Program-made: the position numbers and the translations under genes
Shown: piece by piece, positions 34,860 through 43,946 of the stretch
Position numbering within the stretch: the stretch's first letter is position 1
Layout of the letters: each line of letters begins with the position of its first letter
The notes under the pieces: model-generated
Seen by the model: the letters and a program-made list of their open reading frames with translations, nothing else
What the model was told of the DNA's origin: nothing
Database searches by the model: none
Assembly (NCBI RefSeq): GCF_030272615.1
Contig: NC_081414.1
Span: forward strand, 812,983,069-813,045,068
DNA from: Cryptomeria japonica
Lineage: Eukaryota; Streptophyta; Pinopsida; Cupressales; Cupressaceae
Direction of reading: 5' to 3'
Length of the DNA stretch: 62,000 nucleotides

Positions 34860-36748
34860 TCAGTTATTGGTGGAATTTCTTGTCAGTGGAGGAATACTCT
34901 ATTCTACCGGTGGATTTGCCGATATAGATCCATCTCCACTTTGTTCTTCAGATTTTCTAACCCATCTCTTGGTGTGATATTGTTGTATTTCATCTACCTT
35001 TTGTTTTCCTTTCTCATTATCTTTATCATTATTAGATGGTTGACTCTTGCTTTTGCAATATTTAGCAATATGACCTATTTTGTTGCATGCATAGCATGTA
35101 ACATTATTCTTCTGAATTGCTTTAACATATATGGTATTATTATTATTTCTTGACCTACAGTGGTTAGAAAAATATCCAAACTTTCCACATGCATGACATT
35201 TAACATTCATTCTGCAATCTTCTAATTTATGACCATATTTATTATAGTTTGTGCATTGACCGGGAACATAATTGTAGTTTTGATTTGCCTTATTTCTACA
35301 TTGTTTAGCCATGTGCCCAAATTTATTACAAACAACACAACTACCATTGAATTTATAAGCATTAGATTGCCTTACCGATTTCCTCTGTTCTGATGAGTTT
35401 TGCATACTGGTTGTCTAATCATCATTTACAGTACCAGAGATTTCTCCTTGTGTAAATCCAAGTTCACTGGAATCATGTCTTTGTCTTTTTAGTAAGTCAT
35501 CCAATTGTGTAGCACTGATCCTAAACTTTTCTTTATACTCACTTGCAGTAGTTAGATCATCTCTTAGAGTAGTTATTTGTCTTTCAAGTTCTTGTTCATT
35601 ATTCTGGGAGTGTGCCAAATCAGTTCTCAACAAATTATTATCATGAGTCAATATTGTTGGGAAATGGTGTTGTACACCTTGCATAATAATGGTTTATTAC
35701 TGTATTGTTTTGTTATTGTGTGAGGTGGACAAAGAATTAAATTGTAATATCATTGTATTGTTGCACCTAGGAGCACCTAGATGGACGTGCAACATGTAGA
35801 GTTCTTTTTGGATATTCTTGTACATAACCACTTGATGAGTTGTATTGACACATTGGTATTGTTATTTTATGTTGGGGAATGTAATTGTGATAAAGTACCC
35901 AATATTAAATGTGGGTCATGGGTAGTTAAGGAAAACATTAAAAGGTTGGTAAGGAAAATATTATTTTATTGTCACATGGTTTTGGGCACATGGTTTTGAT
36001 GTAATACCACTTAGTGGTTTTGTGGTTGCTTGTTTCTATAAAAGTACCACAAGGGTAGTTGTTTGATACATGAAGCCAGGTTAGCATTTGTGAAGAAGGA
36101 AGCATGGCATGGGATGTGTGGATTCATGCTTGATCACATGGAGTGCTTGGTTATGGCTTGGGTTTTGAAGGCTTTCCATAGTTGTATTGTAATGGACGCA
36201 TTGCTGATAATACATGGTGGATGATGCTTTTGGAGGCTGGGTTTTTCCCTCATGAGGGTTTTCCCAGGGTATATCTTGTGTCACATTTTGTGAGTATGTT
36301 GTCTATTCTTTGCATGTGGATCTTATGTGTTGATTTGGTTAAAATCTGAATTTGGGTTATGTGGAAATTGTCATAAAGTTGGCTGCGAATTTCCTTTCAA
36401 ATATTCCACATTCATCAAACTTGTTCTTCAAAGATAGAATCAGACTATCTTCCTTCTTCTTTCCATCCTCAATATCTTTTGATAACCTCATGGTCAGATC
36501 TTGCATTTCATTCTTCATGAGCATATTTTCTTGAATTAGTTTCTAACATTGTTCCTTAAGAGCATTCTTCTCCTCATCATCCGGTTGTTGCAAAAGTTAT
36601 TTTCTTTTGGCTTGAGAAGATGACAACCTTTCTTGAAGAATAGAAATGAATTCATTTGCAAAGTTCAGTTCTTCCTGCAATTTCAAGTCTTCATCCTTTC
36701 AACATCATAATCCTCAAGAGCCATCTCAAGTTGTTTCTCCATAGCCAT
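34860..36748 (-). pseudogene. ORF1 (Gag-like) of element D, interrupted by a solo LTR
   Basis: Start MAMEKQLEMALEDYD at 36748. The coiled-coil half is cut by the 745-bp insertion at 35655-36399. The second half has CVVCNKFGHMAKQC (canonical), CTNYNKYGHKLEDC (one Cys to Tyr), CHACGKFGYFSNHC (His to Tyr) and CYACNKIGHIAKYC (canonical). A TAG follows NPPVE near 34899; the natural end is probably TGA at 34860-34862. Without the insertion the frame span is about 1.14 kb, like the family A ORF1. Confidence 0.75.
35655..36399 (+). mobile_element. solo LTR of a separate family (745 bp)
   Basis: Begins TGTTGGGAAATGG and ends CCTTTCA, with perfect 5-bp flanks AATAT at 35650-35654 and 36400-36404. A TATAAAAG promoter box lies at 36037-36044 on the plus strand. 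It lacks the C-rich hairpin of the other LTRs, so it belongs to a different lineage. It interrupts ORF1 of element D and is the most deeply nested insertion seen (in D, in C). Confidence 0.85.
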
Positions 36749-36808
36749 GTTTAAAGATTTTGGTTTCAGGATCTTCCTCAAGCTGTTAAAATTATTTCAA
36801 GGTACCAA

Positions 36809-36822
36809 GCTCTGATACCAAT
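36809..36822 (-). promoter_or_regulatory. primer-binding site of element D
   Basis: GCTCTGATACCAAT, a perfect match to the family A sites, adjacent to the LTR at 36823. Confidence 0.9.
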
Positions 36823-37745
36823 TGTTGGGATCTGAGAACTCTAAGAGGGGGGGTTGAATCAGTGTTCTATCAGAATGAATAGTTTTAAACTTTTTAAAAC
36901 ATGCATGTATGTACCGGTAAACAAATAAGCATATAACAAGAAGAAAATAAACCATCCACATAAATGAACACCATAACATAGAATTTATACGTAGAAAACC
37001 TCAATGAGGAAAAACCATAGTGGGATTTGTGACCCACAATATCAATTTACTGGCCATATGAAAAGATATTACATAAACAAGGCCTGCACTTGCATGAAGA
37101 CACACTGCCTAGAGCATACTGCTCATCACTAAAGAGCCTCACTGACTACAAGCTTTATGCCAAAGTAAATTATTGAAAATGAACTCAAGAATGCATCTGC
37201 TATGCCAGATAGAGTTCTAGTTCTGGTTCTGCTCTATATCAGTTCACAATCTTGAACTTTTACCAGTATAACTTCTCATCCAAGAGTTCTTTCCTAGCTA
37301 TCTATAGATCATTGCATGATACAATATTCGCACACAAAAATGATCTCCATACATATATTTCGCATCTCACAGTTCTACTATATGTCTATCTCTATACCGT
37401 CATAATACCATCTTCTCTATTATATAAATTGACCTAGCAGACTCACTTATATACCTATTACATGATATGCCTTATGTCAGCTTACAATGCATTTACAAAA
37501 GATATTCAATTTTGGCCTCGACAATAATTACAAAATAAATCTTCCTTGATGTTGTCTTCCTTGAAGTACTAATGTCGGTGTCGGTGCTGGTGTCGGTGTA
37601 GCTCTGAATGCTTCCAATGCCAACATTTGTCGGTATATGTCTCCTAGTGTCAGTTTGTGACTTCCATCAAGTCTTGTTGCCTTCTATCTGATCTTGTTGC
37701 CATCAATGACAGCAAAATGAATCCAATGAGTGTCAATTGCCAACA
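36823..37745 (-). repeat. 5' LTR of element D
   Basis: TGTTGGGATC to GCCAACA, 923 bp, close to the partner LTR with scattered substitutions and small indels. The stem near the left edge is AGAACTCTAA/TCAGTGTTCT, with different bases from the partner but still mostly paired. Confidence 0.9.
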
Positions 37746-37780
37746 CCTATTACATCGTATTATTATCAAGCAAATAAGTT

Positions 37781-38530
37781 GTGGCGGGCATACACCCCTG
37801 CCACCATTGCCTTTCATTTTTGGTGTTGATGTTGGTCGGGGATATTACCCCGACCCTCACCATAGTCTTTGACTGTGGTGGTGATTGGGGTCGTACCCTT
37901 GATCCCCCCACTAATTTCGACCTTTTTTTGCAATGGATGTGGTGGTCAGGTTTTTAAACCCCAACACCCACCTTGTTCTATAGTATTGGTGGTGGTCAGG
38001 GTTTAAAACCCAAAAAATCACCAAGGTTACTATGCTTCCATTTTTGCAAGGTGTTGGTTGGGTATAGAACCCCGCCCAACATTGTTCAAGTTTTCATTGA
38101 TAGTGTCGGATGGGGATATGTACGCACCCGACATTGGTTTTTTATTGTCCTTCCTTAAAGTGTCGAGCGGGGATATAACCCTGCCTGCCATCTTTTTAAT
38201 TCGTATTACCTCTTGTTGAGTGTCAGTAAGGGTTGTAACCTTGCCCAACACCCCCTTTGGCATTCCCTTTGTTACAAAGTGCAAATCAGAGTTGTAGCTC
38301 TGATATGTGCTTTGCTCAATTTGGTTTTACATAATGTGTATCAAAGTTATAACTCCGATTTGAAATATTATGAGTTCTTCTACAATGCATTTTGGAGTTA
38401 TAACTTCAATATACATTATTCTTTTGATATTTTTTTATATCCGATGCAAATCGGACTTATAAGTCTGATATGCAGTTGGTTTTTATTTCACTTGTTCAAG
38501 TGTGAATTGGACTTATAATACCACTTTGCA
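37781..38530. repeat. right part of phased palindrome array
   Basis: About 14 imperfect inverted repeats have centres roughly every 51-61 bp (about 37793, 37845, 37898, 37955, 38005, 38066, 38118, 38176, 38236, 38296, 38350, 38401, 38460, 38513). The first nine are G-rich then C-rich (e.g. GGTCGGGG/CCCCGACC at 37834-37855). The last five are the AATCGGA/TCCGATT type also found at 1561-1732 (e.g. 38445-38474). Centres are usually TATAAC, TTATAA or TTTAAA. Both arms often begin or end with GTG/CAC or GCA/TGC. Confidence 0.75.
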
Positions 38531-38656
38531 TCTAAAGCATACACATACAAATTGATGATTTTTGATCAATTTGTGATCGATCAATGAACCTTTTCCTACC
38601 AAATGAAGAATTCTATGAAGGCTAATCATTTTAAATGATGATCTTTTCATGATGTA

Positions 38657-39244
38657 GTGCATCTACTACAAATTTTAGGCCCCTCATGGAGCAAGAAATC
38701 AATTAAGTTCAAAAAGCAAGAAATGCATCCAGTTTTTCCTTCTTCTTTGGTGACATCAAACATTGACAATATCAGGGACAACAAGATCAGTCATGTGGAT
38801 CTTGTTGAGTTCTTGAAGAGGGTGAAATCACCACTAGTTTCCTACAAGATGGAGCCTACCATAAATAGTAAAATTTATCTAGTGGCCACTTTCCCCATGT
38901 CAGCTCAAAATCCACATTTTGTATTGGCTCTTACCAATAGATATGATTCTACCACTAGATTAGTAAAGGATGTGAATGGGGAAATGCTCATCAAACTTGA
39001 TGAGGATTTATTTGATACCATTTTCAAATGTTCCCCTTTTGATCAATGTGCAGATAATGACATGCAGTCAACAATGGCATATTTTGATAAAAAATCAGAG
39101 AAATACAAGAAGAATATGAATGAGAATTGGATGATAAAAAAACCTAGGCATACCATTTCAACATGGCCCAAAACTTATCCTCGCTACTTTATTGAGGAGG
39201 TAAATGTTTTGATTACTTTTCTCAGTAGAGTAAAAGGCCTATGA
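38657..39244 (+). CDS. intact 195-codon ORF of unknown function after the palindrome array
   Basis: An open frame from ATG 38657 to the stop at 39242-39244. The product is soluble-looking, Lys-rich towards the C-terminus (DKKSEKYKKNMNENW) and has no signal peptide or membrane span. Blocks such as EFLKRVKSPLVSYKMEP, DVNGEMLIKLDEDLFDTIF and MQSTMAYFDKKSEK look like protein-coding sequence rather than chance. I do not recognise the family. It has the same orientation as the Gypsy integrase remnant at 924-1160; without element C it would lie about 1.8 kb downstream of it, so it could be an additional ORF of that element. That link is inference. Confidence 0.55.
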   Translation: MHLLQILGPSWSKKSIKFKKQEMHPVFPSSLVTSNIDNIRDNKISHVDLVEFLKRVKSPLVSYKMEPTINSKIYLVATFPMSAQNPHFVLALTNRYDSTTRLVKDVNGEMLIKLDEDLFDTIFKCSPFDQCADNDMQSTMAYFDKKSEKYKKNMNENWMIKKPRHTISTWPKTYPRYFIEEVNVLITFLSRVKGL

Positions 39245-39468
39245 AATTCCAATACCTACTGTACTCAGGGTTAAAATCATTATAATTAATCAGATTATAA
39301 GAGCAAATCACAAACTCTAATCTAATTTAAAATTTATCCTAAATAACAATCGAATAATGCAAAACCAATTGAATAATAAATAAATGAATCTAATTAAGAC
39401 TCCCTCAATTAATTTTACAAAGCTTACATTGCTTTTCTCCTTAGTTGTTGTTGAATTGACTCTTAGGT
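39245..39468. other. AT-rich spacer before element E
   Basis: No gene, repeat unit or target duplication was recognised. Confidence 0.4.
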
Positions 39469-41063
39469 TGTTGAACAAAAAGTACCATTGAGAGGAGGGT
39501 GAATCACTGGTTCCTAAACTCTTTTCTTCTTTTAAAGCAACTTTAGAATACCAGTTGTTATCTTAAGCACTAAACAATCAAACCAGTACAGAAAGTGAGG
39601 AAACCAAAGAAGAAAATCACACAAATGCAACCCACAACACTAGATGTATGAGGAAAACCCAATATAGGAAAAACCTAGGTGAGAAATGTTGTTGGAGACT
39701 ATTGATCCAATCCAGCCTCACAAGTAAAATACTGGATTACAAATATTTTAGGGAACCAACCCAAAGAGAACCAAACCCCTCTGATTTAGGGAACCAACCC
39801 AAGGAGCACCAACCCCTGCACCAAGCTCCAACTTAGTGATGTATATTGAAATACAATTTAGATATAGTTAAGGCTTCATGTTGCAAATGAATTCAAAAGC
39901 TCTTGATCAAAAAGCTCACTATCGGTTGACAGTCTTTTCTTCTCTACGAGATCTCACACTACTGGTTATGAGATCACTTTGTCTGATTCTTGGCCTCTCT
40001 TCTCTCTCTCTCTCTCTTACAGTCTCACAGCTCACTATGTCACACTTGGATGCTTCCTTTCTCTACCACACCTCACCAGTTTGCTTAATTGTTGAACCTA
40101 CTACAGTTATATCGATACTCAATCATTGCCAGTTAAACCCTCTCACCGATTTTCTTGCTCACTCACTCTGCAACATTCTTAGAATTAAATTCTAAGGCAA
40201 GATGATCCTTCTCTGTCTCAAGCTCTCTTTTCTCTTTTTCTTCTCTGCAAGCATCAACCTTCTCTATTTCAAGCACATGTATTTATAATCATGGATTCCC
40301 GCCAAGAATACATTCAAACACCGTCGTGGTAGGTTTTCCTTCTCCAAATTGATCTAAATATGATTTCATTAGATCTATTTTTCTAGGGATAAGATCTTAA
40401 TGACATCAATCAATCACCAGTAGAGCTTTGCATTCCAATGTGCATTTTCTAAAACTGGAGGCTTACACCATGCTTTTCTACTTTTCTCTTTCATTCTCCA
40501 TTAATGGCATTGTTGTTTCCTTTCCCAAATAGGTACGAAGATCAAATCTTCTAGTAGTATCTATGCAGTTGCTTTTCTAGCTTGCCTTCCTTGATTTGTA
40601 ATCCTCTAGCATCCTCCATGACCTGCGGTTTCCTCATAAAAGTTGACCTGCTCACTGTCTTGTTGCATTGATGCATACTCCACTGACCCGTGCACCTGGC
40701 ATCTAGCTGCCATGCTTGTCAACATCCACCTTTGCTTGGCTTCCTATGTCATGTTGACAATATTTGTTGACCAAAGCTGACTACGGGCCCAGTTCATCTT
40801 ATAGATATGACCAACAAACATCCTTTTTGTTTTTTTCACTGGTTGTTGTGCCTTCATAACACACAAACAACCTTCATCCCATTTTATACCTTATCGGTAA
40901 GCCTTCTTTATCAATAGATGACCCAAGTCATGTGTACTAGTAGCCTTCCTTCTGTCTGCTCACTCTCATGTGTATTTTCATCATATCGGTCACCACTCCT
41001 TATTTACCGGTGACCTTGCCAAACCGGTTGAGATCGATAACGACTTAATATCAAATGCCAACA
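39469..41063 (-). repeat. 3' LTR of element E
   Basis: TGTTGAACAAAAAG to AATGCCAACA, followed by the polypurine tract complement ATCTCCCCCTTT (41064-41075). A TATAAATA box lies on the minus strand at 40280-40287. A hairpin of 7 paired positions of 8 (ACCATTGA/TCACTGGT) is at the left edge. Confidence 0.85.
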
Positions 41064-41075
41064 ATCTCCCCCTTT
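41064..41075 (-). promoter_or_regulatory. polypurine tract of element E
   Basis: ATCTCCCCCTTT next to the LTR end, the same as in family A. A second similar stretch, TTTCTCCCCCTTTGACA, follows at about 41120. Confidence 0.8.
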
Positions 41076-41154
41076 GGCATTGATGTCAACTTACCACAAA
41101 ACACTCCATACCAGTACATTTCTCCCCCTTTGACACAATGACAAAGGGTACAGT

Positions 41155-42373
41155 ACACTCCCCCTTTAATTGATAGAGAGACTGAATCTTGCTTCTTGCT
41201 ATGCCATGAGACCAACTGATCACCTAGGAAGAATGCACCACCACTTGTGCTCTTCCAATCATCAATGTAGCTTACCCAATCAGCATCAGTGTATGCTTCC
41301 AAGATGAAATCTCCTTTTTTAGGGTACCACAATCCATAACTGAGTGTTCCTTGTAGGTACCTAAAAATTTTGCTAACTACATTCATATGCAACTGCTTTG
41401 GTGCATCTTGGAATATAGCCACCATACATATTGTCTGCACTATATTCAATCTTGAGGCAGTTAGATACAATAAGCTTCCTCTCATGGATTTATACAATGT
41501 CTGATCCACCACCGATGATTCATCATTCTTGCTTAATTTACTTCCGGTCACCATGGGGGTACTTACCAGTTTGCAATCCTTGAGTTGAAATTTATTCAAC
41601 ATATCATTTGCATACTTGGTTTGAGAGATAAAGATACCCTTATCTTGCTATAATATTTGCAAACCAAGGAAGTATGTCAATTCACCAAGCATTGACATCT
41701 CAAATTCTAACTGCATCTGATTAACAAATTCTTTGCAAAGGGTGTCCTTATTGCCTCCAAAGATAATGTCATCTACATACACAACTACAATGATCATGTG
41801 GTTTCCATATTCCTTTATGTACAAATTGTTGTCAACACTCCCCTTTTTGAATCCCTACTCCTTTAGGTACTGATCTAATCTTGAATACCATGCTCTAGGA
41901 GCTTGCTTCAAGCCATACATGGCCTTCTTCAATCGACACATAAATGTTTCATCATCATGTAGCTGAAACCCTTCTGGTTTCTCCATGTACACTTCTTCTT
42001 CCAAATTTCCATTTAGGAAGCCAGATTTTACATCCATCTAATATACTTTATAACCCTTGTAGGCAAAAAAGGCTAGAAACATCCTAATTGCTTCTAATCT
42101 AGCTACTGGTGCAAATGTTTCTTTGAAATCAATTCCCTCTACCCAAGAGTATCCTTTGCACACTAATCTAGATTTATGCCTAACAATTTTACCTTCTTCA
42201 TTCATATTATTCCGGTAGACCCATTTGGTGTCAATGATGTTCTTGTCTTTTGGTCTAGGGACTAGTTCCCAAGTCTTGTTCTTCTCAATCTGTTGCAGTT
42301 CCTCTTCCATGGCATCCATCCATTCTTGTCTTTTGCTGGCCTCATTCAATGTTTTAGGTTCTACTTTAGTCAT
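41155..42373 (-). pseudogene. Copia reverse transcriptase and truncated RNase H (element E)
   Basis: The RT N-terminal part has EEELQQIEKNKTWELVPRP, WVYRNNMNEEGKIVRHKSRL, a TAG at 42038-42040, then MDVKSGFLNGNLEEEVYMEK and YGLKQAPRAWYSRLDQYL, a TAG at 41855-41857, and the catalytic YVDD at 41768-41779. A third TAG at 41648-41650 precedes DKGIFISQTKYANDML. The RNase H part has SLLYLTASRLNIVQ, YTDADWVSYIDDWKSTSGG and QLVSWHSKKQDSVSLS; there the usual STAEAEY motif is absent and the frame runs into 3' non-coding sequence, so the last RNase H active-site residues are gone. Polymerase catalytic residues remain, but the protein could not be made whole. Confidence 0.85.
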
Positions 42374-42514
42374 AAGGCAGAAGTTGACTTGTTCATCATT
42401 CCGAGCAAGTCTTCTTCTAGTCTACACACCATCACTCTTATCTCCTAGAATTTTCTCTTCCGACTGATTTAACTGCATATACTGGTTGGAAGCCTTCTTG
42501 GATTCTTCTTCTAG

Positions 42515-43339
42515 TTAATTGTCTGAATGAGATTCCTCACCTTCATCATTGAAATCATCATACTGGTTCACTTTTGATTGACTTCCTTTGTGCATATATT
42601 CATCAACTTTTACATGCACACTCTCAATGACTCTTCTTAGTCTTTTGTTGTAGCATTTGTAGGCCTTGTTGTTAGATGAGTATCCAAGGAAGATTCCTTC
42701 ATCACTCCTAAAATCAAAACTACCTAGACCATTGATGTCTCTTTTGATAAAACACTTACTTCCAAATACTTTGAAGTATTTGACTGATGGCTTCCGGTCA
42801 TACCATGACTCATAAGGTGTCATTTTGTTGTTTGTTCTTAATTGAACCTGGCTCAAAGTATATGTAGCAGTTTGAACAACTTCCTTCCAATATGTGTCTG
42901 GTAGACTGGCCTCATTTAACATGGTTCTAGCCATCTCCTTAACTATCTTGTTCTTCCTTTCTACCACACCATTTTTTTGTGGTGTCTTAGGGGGTGAGTA
43001 TTGCCTTCTAATTCCATGTTTTTCACAATAATCTTCAAACTCATTTGATGTGAACTCTCCACCCCAGTCTGATCTTAGACATTTTAACTTGCACCCACTT
43101 TCTTTTTCCACCATGTTCCCAAAGATCTTGAATATGTCAAATGCTTGTGACTTATCTTGTAGGAAGGTGAGCCAAGTCATTCTTGAGTAATCATCAATAA
43201 AGAGCATAAAATATCTTTCATCGGCAAGAGCTCTTGTCCTAGTTGGACCACACAAATCTATATGCACAATTTCAAGTGGTCTTGAGGTGTTGTGCTCTTT
43301 TGTCCTGAAGCTCACTTTATCTACTTTCCTTTCACACAT
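42515..43339 (-). pseudogene. Copia integrase core (element E), open
   Basis: The three catalytic acids of the DDE core are visible in HIDLCGP, RSDWGGEF and NGVVERKNK, in the right order and spacing. YDRKPSVKYFKVFGSKCF and GIFLGYSSNNKAYKCYN, which normally follow the core, are also present. This 274-codon stretch has no internal stop. The zinc-binding region upstream is represented by RLGHINFDNL and FCDECVKGK (43340-43480), where a TGA replaces Arg in WHRRLGH (about 43433) and a TAG ends that frame at 43340. The integrase would insert element cDNA with 5-bp target duplications. Confidence 0.85.
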
Positions 43340-43485
43340 TCATCACAAAATGTGCTTACCGGTTTGATGATGGGTGGAATATTCCTCACACACCCCTTTC
43401 TTCTCACTACAACTAAGTTATCAAAGTTTATGTGACCTAGCCTTCAGTGCCACAACCAACTTTCATCAACATTTCCCAGCATGCA

Positions 43486-43878
43486 TTAGGACTCATAACA
43501 TTCCTTTAGATTGTAAAAATTTCCATCTATTCTCTTTCCTTCTGCCACAACCTGACCGGTACTCTCTTTCTTTATCTGGCAGCCGGTAGAGTCAAAGGCA
43601 AATTCATAATCATTGTCACACATCTTCCCCACACTCAGTAGATTGTGCTTTAGGCCTTCCACATAATATACATCATGTGCCTTCAATTTTTCATCAATAT
43701 TTAGAGTACCTTTTCCCTTTATTTTGATGGATGATTTATCTCTGAATCTGATTGAACCACCATTCCATTCTTCAAGTTTGATAAATTTCTTTTTATCACC
43801 AATCATGTGGTTGGAACAACCACTGTCTACAACCCATAGGTTTTTCCTTTTATCATGTAAGGCAGTCTGTACTATCAA
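43486..43878 (-). pseudogene. Copia protease and pre-integrase segment (element E)
   Basis: WVVDSGCSNHM carries the aspartic protease D-S-G triad (43819-43827). KGKGTLNIDEKLKAHDVYYV and GLKHNLLSVGKMCDNDYEF are the usual sequence between protease and integrase. The frame is open here but ends with a TAA just before the zinc-binding region. Confidence 0.85.
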
Positions 43879-43946
43879 ACTTGTTTTTGCCTTTTCTTTT
43901 TCTTTCTCAACACATACCGGTTTGGTTTCCTTATTCTTGTTAGTTG

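Larger units (their letters stand above)
30199..37745 (-). mobile_element. complete LTR element D (ORF1/ORF2 type, no pol)
   Basis: The LTRs are 924 bp (30199-31122) and 923 bp (36823-37745). A perfect 5-bp target duplication CCTAT lies at 30194-30198 and 37746-37750. Primer site and polypurine tract are in the right places. On the minus strand the order is LTR, primer site, ORF1 (36748-34860), ORF2 (34504-31322), polypurine tract, LTR. The internal region contains no protease, integrase or RT, so movement would need another element's enzymes. A 745-bp solo LTR of a different family sits in ORF1. D is inserted in the right LTR of element C. Confidence 0.9.
2101..37776 (-). mobile_element. LTR element C (ORF1/ORF2 type, no pol), opened to 35.7 kb by nested insertions
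   Basis: The left LTR is 2101-3261 (1,161 bp). The right LTR begins at 27070 and, once its inserts are removed, totals about 1,185 bp ending at 37776. Flanks are GGTTG (2096-2100) and AGTTG (37777-37781), a 5-bp target-site duplication with one change. The LTR end reads CAAGCCAACA on the left and CAAGCAAATA on the right. Read on the minus strand the order is LTR, primer site, ORF1 (27007 down to about 26470, then 8819 to 8276), ORF2 (7776 to about 3509), polypurine tract, LTR. Inserts removed, the element is about 7.6 kb. No protease, integrase, RT or RNase H motif was seen. The inserts are a solo LTR (6468-7524), element B, a solo B LTR (27898-29862) and element D. Confidence 0.8.
27070..37776 (-). 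repeat. 5' LTR of element C, split by two insertions
   Basis: The LTR pieces are 27070-27897, 29863-30198 and 37746-37776. Joined in order and counting each target duplication once they total about 1,185 bp, against 1,161 bp for the left LTR, and they follow it throughout. The solo B LTR lies after AATAACTCT and element D after CAACCTAT. Confidence 0.8.

Noticed and set aside
35655-36399. Host gene or promoter inside element D
   Set aside because: The TATAAAAG box is that of a solo LTR with perfect AATAT flanks; no coding sequence follows.
3262-37745. Hidden RT or integrase in elements A, C and D
   Set aside because: I looked for YVDD, DSG and HxDLCGP-type motifs in the frames given by both strands and found them only in E and H (and an integrase tail at 924-1160).
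37781-38530. Palindrome array as a CRISPR array or tRNA/miRNA cluster
   Set aside because: Units are not identical repeats with unique spacers, the genome is a plant's, and no tRNA arms or typical miRNA precursor layout is visible.
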